DNA of 64,000 nt from Haladaptatus sp. ZSTT2 (GTDB lineage: Archaea > Halobacteriota > Halobacteria > Halobacteriales > Halococcaceae). How positions within the stretch are numbered: the first letter of the stretch is position 1; every line of letters starts with the position of its first letter. Positions 34,051 through 42,897 of this stretch are shown piece by piece. A program made the translations under genes and the position numbers. The notes beneath the pieces are model-generated. The model did not search any database. It saw only the letters and a list, made by a program, of their open reading frames with translations, and was not told where the DNA came from. The stretch is from NCBI RefSeq assembly GCF_037081775.1, contig NZ_JBAMHQ010000001.1:1-64000 (forward strand), in the 5' to 3' direction.

Positions 34051-35352
34051 TCAGCGGCCGACGTTCGCCGCGCGCTCGACGATGTCTTCACCGTACAGGT
34101 CGGCCAAGTCGTCGTGCTGGTCTGGGCGATTCTCGTAGACGTCTTGGAACAGCGCGATTGGCGTCATCGCGGCCTGGAAGGTGGCTTCGTCCCACATCCG
34201 GTCTTTGCTGATGTCGATGTCGACCTCACCGATGCGAATCGTCGCAGATTGGGTGATGGCGATTGCACCTCTGCCCGCGTCACGTGCCGTCTCGAACTCC
34301 TCCATCGAGTCGACGATGTCGTCCATGCTCGGGACGTAGACGGTCAGATTCAACAGCTCCTCGCGGAGTTCGTCTTCTGTGAGTTGCTGCTCGTCGGTGC
34401 CGACGCGGAGAAGGTAGCCGTCGCCGGTTGCTTCGACGGACACGCGGTCACCGTCGTACACCTGCACGCCGTCTTCGGGCGTGAGTTCGACCCGACGGCC
34501 GCCAGCTTCGATGTGCCAGCTTCCGGTCTTCGGTGGGAGTGGCCCCTTGTTCGCTTCGACGACTTGACCGGGCGTGAGCGACCAGATGCCGAGCATCCCT
34601 TTGGCCTGATTCTCGGTCATGCGGGTGTGGTAGCCCTCCACGTCGCGGATGTTGTCGTAGGGACCGTCGACCGCGATGAGGCCGGCAGCACTCGCCGCGC
34701 GCGAGGTGTTGTGTCGCAGTTCGGGCCACGGCGGGAGCGACCCGGTCGGCGTCATCCCGCGCATGTCCTTCGTGTAGTCAACCTCGCCGTCGACGAGCAT
34801 GAACAGGCGTTCTAAGTTATTCGTTGGCTTGCCCATCTCGTCGCGGAGGTGGCCCATCGCCAGCTCGGCCTCGCCGCTTTCGACGATGACGGACATGTTG
34901 ATGCTGCCCTCTGGCAGGCCGTGTTCGTGTTCCACGATGGTGATGAACTCGTCTGCTTTTTTCCAGTCGTCAATATCACCCACTTCGGGGATGACGAAGC
35001 CGTCTATGTGCTCGATTGCACCGCGTTCCGGGTCTGCGATTTCGAGCATGTGTTTGAATCCCTGATAGCGGGTCGACGGGCTGTCGCGGTGCCAGACGAC
35101 GCGCGGGTGGATTTCGCCAGGGAACTCTGCGCCGCCTTCGGAGATGACGTCGATGATGTTTGCTGCGCCTTCATCGCGCATCGAGGGGGCGGTTGCGTCT
35201 TCGTTGTCCGGCACCCACACGTCGGGGGCTTTCATGCCGCGGAGCTTGATGGCGCTCCGGAGCATTTTGGCTGAATCGTCTTCTCCTTCCACCGCCGTTG
35301 GTGTGGTGAAAAATGTTCGCACGAACTGTCTGCCGTGTATTCGTTCAGTCAT
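34051..35352 (-). CDS. aceB: Malate synthase, haloarchaeal type
   Basis: A 433-residue enzyme condensing glyoxylate with acetyl-CoA to malate. It starts RxHGRxFVRTFFTTPTAVEGEDDSAKML in the pattern of the haloarchaeal malate synthase, a form distinct from bacterial AceB/GlcB and related to the CitE/malyl-CoA lyase group. APDVWVPDNEDATAPS, SVIVESGEAELAM and a C-terminal domain with SATIRIGEVDIDIS follow. The length equals the characterised Haloferax-type enzyme as I recall it. It is 76 bases downstream of aceA on the same strand, forming the glyoxylate-bypass operon. Confidence 0.92.
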   Translation of the reverse strand: MTERIHGRQFVRTFFTTPTAVEGEDDSAKMLRSAIKLRGMKAPDVWVPDNEDATAPSMRDEGAANIIDVISEGGAEFPGEIHPRVVWHRDSPSTRYQGFKHMLEIADPERGAIEHIDGFVIPEVGDIDDWKKADEFITIVEHEHGLPEGSINMSVIVESGEAELAMGHLRDEMGKPTNNLERLFMLVDGEVDYTKDMRGMTPTGSLPPWPELRHNTSRAASAAGLIAVDGPYDNIRDVEGYHTRMTENQAKGMLGIWSLTPGQVVEANKGPLPPKTGSWHIEAGGRRVELTPEDGVQVYDGDRVSVEATGDGYLLRVGTDEQQLTEDELREELLNLTVYVPSMDDIVDSMEEFETARDAGRGAIAITQSATIRIGEVDIDISKDRMWDEATFQAAMTPIALFQDVYENRPDQHDDLADLYGEDIVERAANVGR

Positions 35353-35428
35353 GGTAATTTGGTTTGTCAGGTGGTCGATTAAATACTATGTCAGCTATGT
35401 GAGCACTGCGGAAAATCGAGCCGAGAGC

Positions 35429-36442
35429 TTAGTCGTCGGATTCTGCGAACCCTTCGGAGGATTCGATGCGCTCTCTGGCGAGTGGGTCGAACTGCTTTTC
35501 GATGTCCTGGTAGCGTGGGACGTTCGAGAGTTCGTGGTGGCTCTCGGTTGGGTGGCCGATGTACTTCTGTTCTAAGTCGAACTGCGCCTGTTCTGCGTTC
35601 TCGGCTAAGTTCTTCATGTCCTCGTAGGCCGCGTACGCACCGGAGTGGAGCGCGAAGAGGGTGATGAACTGGTACTTGTAGCCGAGGTCACCGAGCTCTT
35701 GGAAGGTGAGCGGGTCTTCCTGTTCAGACCAGCGGAACGATGACGAGTAGTTGAACGCGAGCTTGAGGTCTGGGTGGGTCTCGTGAATCGTCTCTGCGTA
35801 GTTGACGGCGTCTTCGCGCGATGGGTCTGGCATCTCTGGCCAGACGAGGTCGACGCCAGCGTCGGCGTAGATGCGCCCGCGCTCTAAGTGTTCCTCCCAG
35901 TCGCCGTTCGCAGAGCCGTAGGCGTCCGTGCGGGCGATGATGATGGTATCTTCTGACTGCTTTGCGTCCACCGCGGCCTCGAAGCGGGCGCGGGCTTCGT
36001 CACGCGAGACGATTTGCTTGCCCGCGATGTGGCCACAGCGCTTTGGCGAAACTTGGTCTTCGATGTGGACGGCGGCGACGCCTGCCTTCTCGTACTCTCG
36101 CACCGCGCGTCGGACGTTGTGGATGCCGCCGTACCCCGTGTCACAGTCCGCGATGACCGGCAGGTTCGTGGCTTCGCACATGCGCTTTGCGTTCTCGACC
36201 ATCTCGGTCATCGTGACCATTTCGAGGTCGGGGAAGCCAAACTGGCCAAGCACGGTCGAGTAACCGGACATGTAGGCTGCGTCGTGGCCAGCCATCTCGG
36301 CGAGCCGAGCGTCTAAGGCGTGATAGAGGCCAGGCGCGAACACGTAGTCCTGGTTGTTGAGCTTGTTTCGGAGTTCGCGGGCTTTCGGGTTGTCGATGTC
36401 TTTGATGTCGAAGTTCGTGTCGGTGATGTAGTCGTCTAACAT
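35429..36442 (-). CDS. aceA: Isocitrate lyase
   Basis: A 337-residue PEP mutase/isocitrate lyase superfamily enzyme that splits isocitrate to succinate and glyoxylate. Motifs are [27 protein letters not shown] with the metal-binding Asp, [14 protein letters not shown] with the catalytic Cys in KRCGH, and RTDAYGS. The Lys-Arg-Cys-Gly-His motif supports isocitrate lyase over other family members; 2-methylisocitrate lyase remains possible. The ATG overlaps the stop of a small upstream frame, and aceB follows. Confidence 0.93.
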   Translation of the reverse strand: MLDDYITDTNFDIKDIDNPKARELRNKLNNQDYVFAPGLYHALDARLAEMAGHDAAYMSGYSTVLGQFGFPDLEMVTMTEMVENAKRMCEATNLPVIADCDTGYGGIHNVRRAVREYEKAGVAAVHIEDQVSPKRCGHIAGKQIVSRDEARARFEAAVDAKQSEDTIIIARTDAYGSANGDWEEHLERGRIYADAGVDLVWPEMPDPSREDAVNYAETIHETHPDLKLAFNYSSSFRWSEQEDPLTFQELGDLGYKYQFITLFALHSGAYAAYEDMKNLAENAEQAQFDLEQKYIGHPTESHHELSNVPRYQDIEKQFDPLARERIESSEGFAESDD

Positions 36443-36603
36443 TGGAATGATTCTCTCAGGTCTGTTTCGAGTTGGTCGAGCTGCGTTTGCAGCTGTGCAA
36501 GCTGTTCGTACAAGTCGGTCTGCGTCGGTTCTCGGTCGTCCTCGCCATCCGAATGGATGTGCGGGACGAGCGGTGCGGTCAGGTCGTCAGTGTGTCGTGG
36601 CAT
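36436..36603 (-). CDS. Small coiled-coil protein upstream of aceA, uncharacterised
   Basis: A frame whose stop (TAG) overlaps the aceA start (ATGTTAG), so aceA translation is probably coupled to it. From the ATG at 36603 it encodes 55 residues: an acidic N-terminus and a strong heptad-like helix, [16 protein letters not shown]. The frame is open upstream to a GTG at 36690, which would give 84 residues and a leader of about 18 bases from the inferred transcription start. I do not recognise the family. The coupling and helix support a real peptide. Confidence 0.5.
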   Translation of the reverse strand: MPRHTDDLTAPLVPHIHSDGEDDREPTQTDLYEQLAQLQTQLDQLETDLRESFQC

Positions 36604-36680
36604 GTGGGTCGACTGGGTGGGGTTGTTGGCTGGTAAGGAAGCTGTGCAGACCGGCGATGTACTGCGGTGTGTACAGTCAT

Positions 36681-36690
36681 GGTTTGTCAC
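36681..36690 (-). promoter_or_regulatory. Inverted copy of the GTGACAAACC motif near the aceA transcription start
   Basis: GTGACAAACC on the minus strand, 42 to 57 bases downstream of the TATA element (36732-36738), so at or just after the expected transcription start. It matches, in opposite orientation, the tandem pair at 36793-36812. Confidence 0.45.
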
Positions 36691-36731
36691 TACATCATTG
36701 CGAACTACGACCGGGTAAAAAACCTTTATGA

Positions 36732-36738
36732 TTTATAA
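36732..36738 (-). promoter_or_regulatory. TATA element of the aceA operon
   Basis: TTATAAA on the minus strand in a strongly A/T-rich stretch (36715-36760). A start of transcription near 36707 is expected from the usual spacing. Confidence 0.5.
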
Positions 36739-36792
36739 TGTTAATATTCTATAATGGGATTAGTGGCTTAAGACATCTCAAAACAATATAAG

Positions 36793-36812
36793 TGACAAAC
36801 CGTGACAAACCC
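36793..36812 (+). repeat. Tandem 10-bp motif GTGACAAACC upstream of the aceA operon
   Basis: GTGACAAACC at 36793-36802 is repeated at once at 36803-36812, a spacing of about one helical turn. A third, inverted copy is at 36681-36690. The three copies bracket the TATA element of the operon and are the best candidate for its control sites. Confidence 0.5.
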
Positions 36813-36851
36813 CCCGTGCCAATCGGCTTGCGTCTACCGAAAAGCCCCGTT

Positions 36852-37778
36852 TCAGACCGACAGTTCCGTGTCGAGTTCGGGGTTACAGAACAGCAGTTTC
36901 GCCTTTCGGGCGGCGTCGGTCGTCGCCTCCTTGTGATTTTCGAGGAGCACGGTTTCGCTCGGGAACAGCCGTTCGCCGAGTTCGAGCCCGTAGTCGCGCG
37001 CCGTTGACCCGGTCACCGTGAGATAGACGCCGAGGCCAACGTCCGCAATCGCTTCTTCTTCCTCAATGCCCTCCTCCGGATAGCAGAAGGTGACGTTCTC
37101 GATGGCGTCGGTGCCGAGGATGGCTTCGACGAGGCGCTCATAGCGCGGCGAGATACACAACGGGCCGTCGTGAGCTTTCACGAACTCGTGGCCAAGCGGG
37201 ACGTCAGGGCCGTCTGCTTTGCGCTCCGGACTTACGAGCAGCGTGTGATACACCGTATCGCCAAGCCCGGTCACGACGCGCACGTCCGTGTCGCGCGGGC
37301 TGATGCGCGCGTTCAGGTCCGCGATGCGCGCGAGCGGTTCTTCGCGCAACTCGACGACTTCTTCCAATACGAGGTCTGCGCTGTCGAAGCCGAGGGCGAA
37401 CTCGTGTTTTCTGAGCGCGCGAAACGGCTCTTCGCGCCCCACAAGTTGCACTTCCACGTCGCCAACGGGCACGGTGACGCTGTCGAACACGATGCGTCGG
37501 GGCATCGCCTCGCGGTCGTCGCGCAACAGCGTAAACTCGGGCGCTTCTGGGTCGGCTAAGTCGCTGTAGTCTGCGAGCCGGTCGTAGACGGGTTCCGCTG
37601 CGCTCTGGTTGCCCTTCGTGATGGCCTTCTCGTAGCGAAGCGTCGAAATGACGTGGTCTGCAACGTCGTCGAACGGCGCGGTCTCATCGAGTTCCCGGGT
37701 GCGAGCCGCGAGCCGCTCTAAGACGGCTTCGAGCGGGCGGCCCTTGCGTGGCACGGCGACCGGAATCGTCTCGGTCAT
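36852..37778 (-). CDS. HisG-like protein (ATP phosphoribosyltransferase fold), function unknown
   Basis: A 308-residue protein with the outline of HisG: an N-terminal IPVAVPRKGRPLEAVLERL like the HisG strand-helix start, and near residue 255 ADVGLGVYLTVTGSTARDYGLELGERLFPSE, which lines up with the HisG PRPP-binding loop and the helix after it. The intervening part is longer and diverged, so it is unlikely to be the histidine enzyme itself. No other his gene is adjacent; hisF lies 11 kb away. It is 41 bases downstream of the coiled-coil gene on the same strand, so the two are probably co-transcribed. Confidence 0.55.
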   Translation of the reverse strand: MTETIPVAVPRKGRPLEAVLERLAARTRELDETAPFDDVADHVISTLRYEKAITKGNQSAAEPVYDRLADYSDLADPEAPEFTLLRDDREAMPRRIVFDSVTVPVGDVEVQLVGREEPFRALRKHEFALGFDSADLVLEEVVELREEPLARIADLNARISPRDTDVRVVTGLGDTVYHTLLVSPERKADGPDVPLGHEFVKAHDGPLCISPRYERLVEAILGTDAIENVTFCYPEEGIEEEEAIADVGLGVYLTVTGSTARDYGLELGERLFPSETVLLENHKEATTDAARKAKLLFCNPELDTELSV

Positions 37779-37819
37779 TATCGAGTCCAAGGGACTCCCT
37801 CTAAAACAGATTGCGGTTG

Positions 37820-39193
37820 TTATTCAGCTTGGCCGCCGAACACGCCGGCGAGTTGGTCGCGCCACTGCTTCATCTCTGCGACCGTTTCCTCTAACTCTGC
37901 TTGGGTTGCCTGCACCTCATCGAGGCGGCGTTTGTGTTTCTCGGTGAGTTCTGCGAGTTGCTCTTCTTGCTCTTCGACCACGTCGTCAATCGTGTCGTCG
38001 AGCCGGCTCACGTCGCTTTCGATGTCGTCCATGCTGCCACGCACGTCGAGCACGTCGTCTTCGAGCGCGCTCAGGTTGCCGCGCACGGTCGCGGCCTGCT
38101 CGTCGAGTTCGTTGATGTTATCGCGCAGTTCGAGCGAGTCGTCTTCGAGCGTGCGAATCGATTTGCCGTTCGAGTCAACGCGCTGGTTCAGGTCGTGGAG
38201 ATCGTCGTTTACGTTCGCGAGTTCGCTCTTTAAGTTGTCGAGGAGGTGGCGACCGGGGCCGTTTTCGTCGATGAAGTCTTCGAGCGCCGCCGTGTACGCC
38301 GTGAGATCTGCGACCTGCGATTGGAGGTGCTTGATGCGCACGTCGTTGCTGTCGTCGTGGGCTTCGACAGTCAGCTCCTCGCGCAACACGTCGAGGGCGT
38401 CGCTCGACACGCGCCCTTCGCGCACCTCTGCGGCGAGTGCCGCCGCCACGTTACCCGGCATGATTGCGGGGCCGCGACTCTCTGTGGCTTCCTCCGACGC
38501 TTCTTCGTCTACCGCTTCGTTCGCTTCGGGTTCGGAGACCGGTTCAACTGGCGCTTCGATTTCGGCTGGTTCGTCAACCTCAGCTTGCGCTTCGGCTGGT
38601 TCATCTGCATCGGCTGGCGCTGAGTCTCCGATTGGGTCTGGGTCTTCGAGTTCGATTGGCTCGATTTCGTCTTCGTCTTCGTCCGCTTCCGGTTCGGAGT
38701 CTGGAACCTCGATTGAGTCGTGGTCGGTCTCCGCCGCTGGCTCTGTGCCCGGAACCGTCTCTGCCGTGCCCGCGAGCACTTCGCGGACGACCTGATTGTT
38801 GTCCTCCCCGAGGACGGCTTCGACATCTTCACTCGCATCCACGATGACGAGTTCCGGTTCGGTGAGGAACGCCTCGATGCCCTCGTCGTCTACGTCCCGA
38901 ACCCCGTAGACGGTCGTGTACGATTCGCCCGCCGCAACCGTCCGCTCGAACACGATGTGGTCGTCTGCGACCGTCCAGTAACTTGCGCCGAACTCGGGGT
39001 GAAAGCCGAGGTCATCTTTCGAAATCGTCTCGGGCGGGTAGTCGATGAGGCGAACGAGTGCGTCGTCGTCGCGGTTTGATTCGATGACAAATTCGATAGC
39101 GGGAACCGGAAATTTCTCTGATTGGTAGGATTTTGTGACTGTGACATCCTCTAGAGAAACCGCGAGTTCTTCTGCGACGGGTGAGTTACTCAT
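37820..39193 (-). CDS. Acidic coiled-coil protein, uncharacterised
   Basis: A 457-residue soluble protein in three parts. Residues about 1-120 look like a beta-rich domain (VTKSYQSEKFPVPAIEFVIES; YPPETI). Residues about 140-245 are a very acidic, Pro/Ala-rich linker. Residues about 255-450 are an almost unbroken coiled coil with regular Asp/Glu/Leu heptads (LEDDSLELRDNINELDEQAA; LDEVQATQAELEETVAEM). The layout suggests a spacer or scaffold that binds a partner through its N-terminal domain. The frame ends with FGGQAE. It is followed by the HisG-like gene. I do not recognise the family. Confidence 0.7.
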   Translation of the reverse strand: MSNSPVAEELAVSLEDVTVTKSYQSEKFPVPAIEFVIESNRDDDALVRLIDYPPETISKDDLGFHPEFGASYWTVADDHIVFERTVAAGESYTTVYGVRDVDDEGIEAFLTEPELVIVDASEDVEAVLGEDNNQVVREVLAGTAETVPGTEPAAETDHDSIEVPDSEPEADEDEDEIEPIELEDPDPIGDSAPADADEPAEAQAEVDEPAEIEAPVEPVSEPEANEAVDEEASEEATESRGPAIMPGNVAAALAAEVREGRVSSDALDVLREELTVEAHDDSNDVRIKHLQSQVADLTAYTAALEDFIDENGPGRHLLDNLKSELANVNDDLHDLNQRVDSNGKSIRTLEDDSLELRDNINELDEQAATVRGNLSALEDDVLDVRGSMDDIESDVSRLDDTIDDVVEEQEEQLAELTEKHKRRLDEVQATQAELEETVAEMKQWRDQLAGVFGGQAE

Positions 39194-39274
39194 ACTTCTG
39201 AATCTCTCCGGAAAATACATAAAACTACCCGAGAAAGTTCATAAAAAATACAGGTTTGCTGCCGTGTAGACCGG

Positions 39275-40105
39275 CTACAGAGTGACGCAGTCGCCAATCT
39301 CTGTGATTTCGAGTCGTTTCGGATACTCGAAACGCCGCGCGTGGTCGTGCAGCGCCGTCGGGTCTGCAGTCAGGCCTTTCCACATGTCCCAGTGGCTTGG
39401 CAGTAAGCGGTCGAGCTTGAGTGCGCGGGCGGCGTCGATAATCTCGTTTTCGTCTGCGTACCACTTCGTATACTTGGGCACGCGGGTCTGCTTGTCAGGA
39501 ATCATCCCCGCAGAGCCAAAGGCGAGCACGCCGAGGTCGATGTCGTATTCGTTTCCAACGCGCTCTAACTTCTCGTGGGGCTTTGAGTCGCCGCCGTGGA
39601 AGAACGTCCCTGCGTCGTGGTCGATGACGTAGGAGACGGGGTGGGTCGCATCAGGGTCGTGGGCGACTTCGACGGTGATGTCGAATTCGCCAACCGTGAG
39701 CGTGTCACCTTCTGCGACCTCGTGGAACTGCTGCTGTGAGACGTCCCACGTCTCAGCCCAGCCTTCTTCCTCTGCCACCGCGAGGCTGTCGTCTGGGGCG
39801 TACATCGTCGCACCCGTGTTCGCGAGGATTGGTGCTTGGCTCTCACCATGGACGTGGTCTGAATGCTCGTGGGTACAGAGCAGCGCATCGGCCTCGACAA
39901 CGTCGTCAGGGTCGAATGGAACGGGTACCATACGAAGCGTCCGGCCGGGGTCGCCCGTGCCGAGATACGGGTCGATGAAAATCGTGGTTCCCTCGTGGCC
40001 TTTGAGGATGAAGCCGTTGCAGCCGAGATACCAAATGGCGACGCCGTCTGGGTCTGCCTCCGCAACCGTCGTCGGAAGCCAGTCGCCCCAGTCTGAGTGA
40101 ATCAT
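39275..40105 (-). CDS. MBL-fold metal-dependent hydrolase (UlaG-like)
   Basis: A 276-residue metallo-beta-lactamase-fold enzyme. The first strand pair AIWYLGCNGFILKGHEGTTIFIDPYLG is UlaG/L-ascorbate-lactonase-like, the metal motif is CTHEHSDHVHG, and the later ligands are in VAHDPDATHPVSY, FFHGGDSKPH and LLPSHWDMW. The C-terminal part matches UlaG-type proteins. The substrate is unknown. The start at 40105 (MIHSDWGDWLPTT) is preferred over the upstream Met at 40126. It is divergent from the rhomboid gene. Confidence 0.85.
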   Translation of the reverse strand: MIHSDWGDWLPTTVAEADPDGVAIWYLGCNGFILKGHEGTTIFIDPYLGTGDPGRTLRMVPVPFDPDDVVEADALLCTHEHSDHVHGESQAPILANTGATMYAPDDSLAVAEEEGWAETWDVSQQQFHEVAEGDTLTVGEFDITVEVAHDPDATHPVSYVIDHDAGTFFHGGDSKPHEKLERVGNEYDIDLGVLAFGSAGMIPDKQTRVPKYTKWYADENEIIDAARALKLDRLLPSHWDMWKGLTADPTALHDHARRFEYPKRLEITEIGDCVTL

Positions 40106-40209
40106 GTGCCACACTGCGGCCACCACCCGCCTAAACGTGTCGTCTCTCCGATGGCGCGCAAATCACTGGACGGAGGAACAAAGAGGCAGGAGGTTCTCAC
40201 TCACTGATA

Positions 40210-41853
40210 ATGGTCTCTCTCCCGTTCGGGCGCTCCCTCTGGCAACTTGCCACCGTGCTTGCGGTTCTCGTCTCACTCGCTGCGGTGTGGTGGCTCGACC
40301 GCCACAACAGTCGGTGGGGCGACCCGCTTCGAAAACGTCTCGTCCTCGGCGTGCCGTGGGGCACCCTCATCGTCATCGGCGGCGTCCTCTCCGTCTACTT
40401 GTTTCTCCAGCAGGGCATCGCTGACTGGTATCGCCCGCTGGTCATTCCCTTCCGGGCGTGGTCGTATCTCTATCCGCTCGGTATCATCGCCGCGCCGTTC
40501 TCCCACGCGAGTCCCGGACACCTGATGGGCAATCTCATCGGTACGCTCGCGCTCGCACCGATTGCAGAGTACGCCTTCAGCCACTACCCCACCGAACGCG
40601 GCACGCAGACGTTCACCTCGCTTCGAACCAATCCGTTCGCGCGCATCCTCGCGTTCGTCGGCGTGGTTTTCGCCGTCGGCGTTTTCACGGGCATGTTCGC
40701 GCTCGGCCCAGTCATCGGCTTTTCGGGCGTCGTGTTCGCCTTCGCTGGCTTCGCACTCGTGCGCTATCCGCTCACCACCATCATCGCGCTCTCTGCGAGC
40801 AGCGTCATCAGCCTCGTCTACAGCGCGCTTCGCACGCCCGTCACCGAAGCGCAGGCAGGCCCGGTGTTCCAGACACCGTGGTGGGCGTCGATTGCGATTC
40901 AAGGCCACGCTCTCGGGCTGTTCGCGGGGGTCGTCCTCGGTGTGTTCCTCATCCACCGGCGCAACATCAAGCCGAACGCCTTCCGGCTCTGGCTCGGCGC
41001 GCTCCTCTTTTCGGTCGGGCAGGGCCTCTGGGCAGTGTACTGGTTTCGCGGCGCGGAAACGTTCGTCCTCTACCGGGCACTCGGCACGGCACTCGTGTTC
41101 TCACTCGCCGTCCTCATCGCCGTCGGCGTGAGCGCCTCAGACCGGCCGTTGATCCGCGCCCTCGACCTCTCGCGCTGGGAGGTGGCGTCCGGACTGCTCG
41201 TCATGTGTCTTCTCTTGCTCAGCGTCCCGACCGTCCCGGTGAACCTCACAACGGTTGACGACGCCACGGCACCCGGAATGAACGCCGTCGAGGTTCGCGA
41301 CTACACCGTCTCCTACGCAGAAGACGTGCCAAACCAGATGATTCTCGCCATCAACGTGAGCGCGTTCAACGAGACGACGCGGGTGAACACCTCAGGCGTC
41401 ATCGTCATCAGCGAACAGCGACACATCTGGACGACTGCGGTGACGAGCGGTCGCCTTGCGTTCTCCGGCCAAGAAACGGTCAGAGTCGGCGGCGTGGGCT
41501 GGCAAGAGACCGTCACGGTCACGCGCGACGGCTGGACGGTCGCCGGAAACTCCTCGGTGTACAAAGTCAACCTCCAACGACCCGGCGCACCGGAAGTGCT
41601 CGCATTCGTCTCTGCTGAGTCGCGCACGGCATTCACGATTTCGAACAAAAACATCTCACTCGAACCCTCACAACTCGGCTACGACGTTATCGTCACCCGG
41701 GGCAACGAAACGCTCGACCGTGGCTTGCTCCCCGCGCCGAACGAAACCGTCGCGGTCGGCGGACTCGACTTTACGCGAACTGACGACAAAATCTACGTCT
41801 CAGATAACGGCACCCGCATCCAGGTCGCCGCGCGCGAAACCTACGAAGGCTAA
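40210..41853 (+). CDS. Rhomboid-family intramembrane serine protease with an extracytosolic C-terminal domain
   Basis: A 547-residue protein. An N-terminal helix leads into a rhomboid core with HASPGHLMGNLIG, the serine motif GFSGVVFAFAG (Ser near 172) and the catalytic His in AIQGHALGLFAG near 232. Three more helices run to about residue 350. The last about 190 residues, from VPVNLTTVDD, are hydrophilic and beta-rich with many Asn-x-Ser/Thr sites, as expected for a surface domain. Most rhomboids lack such a tail. It may recognise substrates or anchor to the S-layer; this is inference. Confidence 0.85.
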   Translation: MVSLPFGRSLWQLATVLAVLVSLAAVWWLDRHNSRWGDPLRKRLVLGVPWGTLIVIGGVLSVYLFLQQGIADWYRPLVIPFRAWSYLYPLGIIAAPFSHASPGHLMGNLIGTLALAPIAEYAFSHYPTERGTQTFTSLRTNPFARILAFVGVVFAVGVFTGMFALGPVIGFSGVVFAFAGFALVRYPLTTIIALSASSVISLVYSALRTPVTEAQAGPVFQTPWWASIAIQGHALGLFAGVVLGVFLIHRRNIKPNAFRLWLGALLFSVGQGLWAVYWFRGAETFVLYRALGTALVFSLAVLIAVGVSASDRPLIRALDLSRWEVASGLLVMCLLLLSVPTVPVNLTTVDDATAPGMNAVEVRDYTVSYAEDVPNQMILAINVSAFNETTRVNTSGVIVISEQRHIWTTAVTSGRLAFSGQETVRVGGVGWQETVTVTRDGWTVAGNSSVYKVNLQRPGAPEVLAFVSAESRTAFTISNKNISLEPSQLGYDVIVTRGNETLDRGLLPAPNETVAVGGLDFTRTDDKIYVSDNGTRIQVAARETYEG

Positions 41854-42474
41854 CTACCACTCGATGCGGAACACTTCGGTGTCGAGCGTTCTCGACGCCT
41901 CCGTGTGGAAGTCGAACTGTTTTGGCATCTCGAAGGCGGCCTGAAACGCGTGGGTGACTTCGCCGCCATGGTCTTCGGCAAACGACTCGATGAACTGCTG
42001 GCTTCCGGCGTTGTGCACTGAATAGGACACGTCCGCGAGCGCGGCGGCCGTCTCTAAAAAGGCGCGGTCTGCGTGGACGTTGTCGTCCTGTGCGCCAAAC
42101 GGCGGGTTCATCACGACGGTCGTCAGCTCGTCGGGACAGAGCGGCAACTGCGTGGCGTCTGCGTTCACCCACTCGATGTCGGTGCGGGTGCCGACCCGCC
42201 GTCTGTTCTCGCGAGCGGTCTGGAGGGGTTTTGGATCTACGTCTACACCCACGACGCGCGTTGGCCCCCGCAACGCCGCGGCGAGCGCGAGCATGCCAGT
42301 TCCGGTGCCCAAATCCACCACGAGGCGGTCTTCTACGTCGCCTTGCAAGTCAGCGATGTGAATGAGGTGTGCGGCAAGGTCGGGCGGCGTTCGGTACTGT
42401 TCAAGACTCGCCTTCGGTCGTTCGAATCCGGCGACGACGGCCAACTGCTGTTCGAGGGCGCGTTTGGTTCCCAT
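41854..42474 (-). CDS. METTL5-like RNA N6-adenine methyltransferase
   Basis: A 206-residue class I SAM methyltransferase. VDLGTGTGMLALAAAL is the SAM motif I, VGVDVDP motif II, and VMNPPFGAQDDN is the NPPF catalytic motif of N6-adenine and related methyltransferases. The opening LAVVAGFERPKASLEQYRTPPDLAAHLIH matches the METTL5/TrmN-like group, whose human member methylates an 18S rRNA adenine. An archaeal rRNA target is therefore probable but unproven. Its ATG overlaps the stop of the 42474-42863 gene by one base (TAATG), so they are co-translated. Confidence 0.87.
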   Translation of the reverse strand: MGTKRALEQQLAVVAGFERPKASLEQYRTPPDLAAHLIHIADLQGDVEDRLVVDLGTGTGMLALAAALRGPTRVVGVDVDPKPLQTARENRRRVGTRTDIEWVNADATQLPLCPDELTTVVMNPPFGAQDDNVHADRAFLETAAALADVSYSVHNAGSQQFIESFAEDHGGEVTHAFQAAFEMPKQFDFHTEASRTLDTEVFRIEW

Positions 42475-42863
42475 TAGAGCGAAAGAGGGCCTGTCACCTC
42501 AAGGCTGATTCCTTCTCGGTCTGCGCGCTCGCGACACGCCGAGAGAGCGGGGCGCACCTTCTCCGGGTTCGCCACCGAGTCAACGCTGACGGTGAGCGTC
42601 GTCGCGCCGAGGAAGTCTGCGACGCGGACGTACTCGCGCACGCGATCGATTTCGCGCTGGGTCGCGAGCGAGCAGTCTTTCTCGAACGCCGCCGAGAGGC
42701 GCAGGCGCGAGGGGACGAAGTTGTTCTCTTTGAGTGCGCCGCGAAGCGACCGAAGGTAGTCAGAACCCGTCGAATCGAGTTCGGTCGCATCGAGGGTCAC
42801 AGGGGTTGCATCGTCTGGCTCACAGCAATCGAGTGCTCGGCTGACGTCGTGGGTTGCGCTCAT
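42474..42863 (-). CDS. Conserved small protein co-translated with the METTL5-like gene, uncharacterised
   Basis: A 129-residue protein starting at ATG 42863 (MSATHDVSRALDCCEPDD). The C-terminal half, EIDRVREYVRVADFLGATTLTVSVDSVANPEKVRPAL with ERADREGISLEVTGP after it, has the rhythm of two beta/alpha units of xylose-isomerase-like TIM barrels. It is far too short to be a whole barrel. The TAATG overlap ties it to the methyltransferase. The open frame extends upstream to 42911 with Met-rich, unlikely sequence. The function is unknown. Confidence 0.65.
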   Translation of the reverse strand: MSATHDVSRALDCCEPDDATPVTLDATELDSTGSDYLRSLRGALKENNFVPSRLRLSAAFEKDCSLATQREIDRVREYVRVADFLGATTLTVSVDSVANPEKVRPALSACRERADREGISLEVTGPLSL

Positions 42864-42897
42864 TGACACACCATTCCCCATAGACATACTAATAGTT

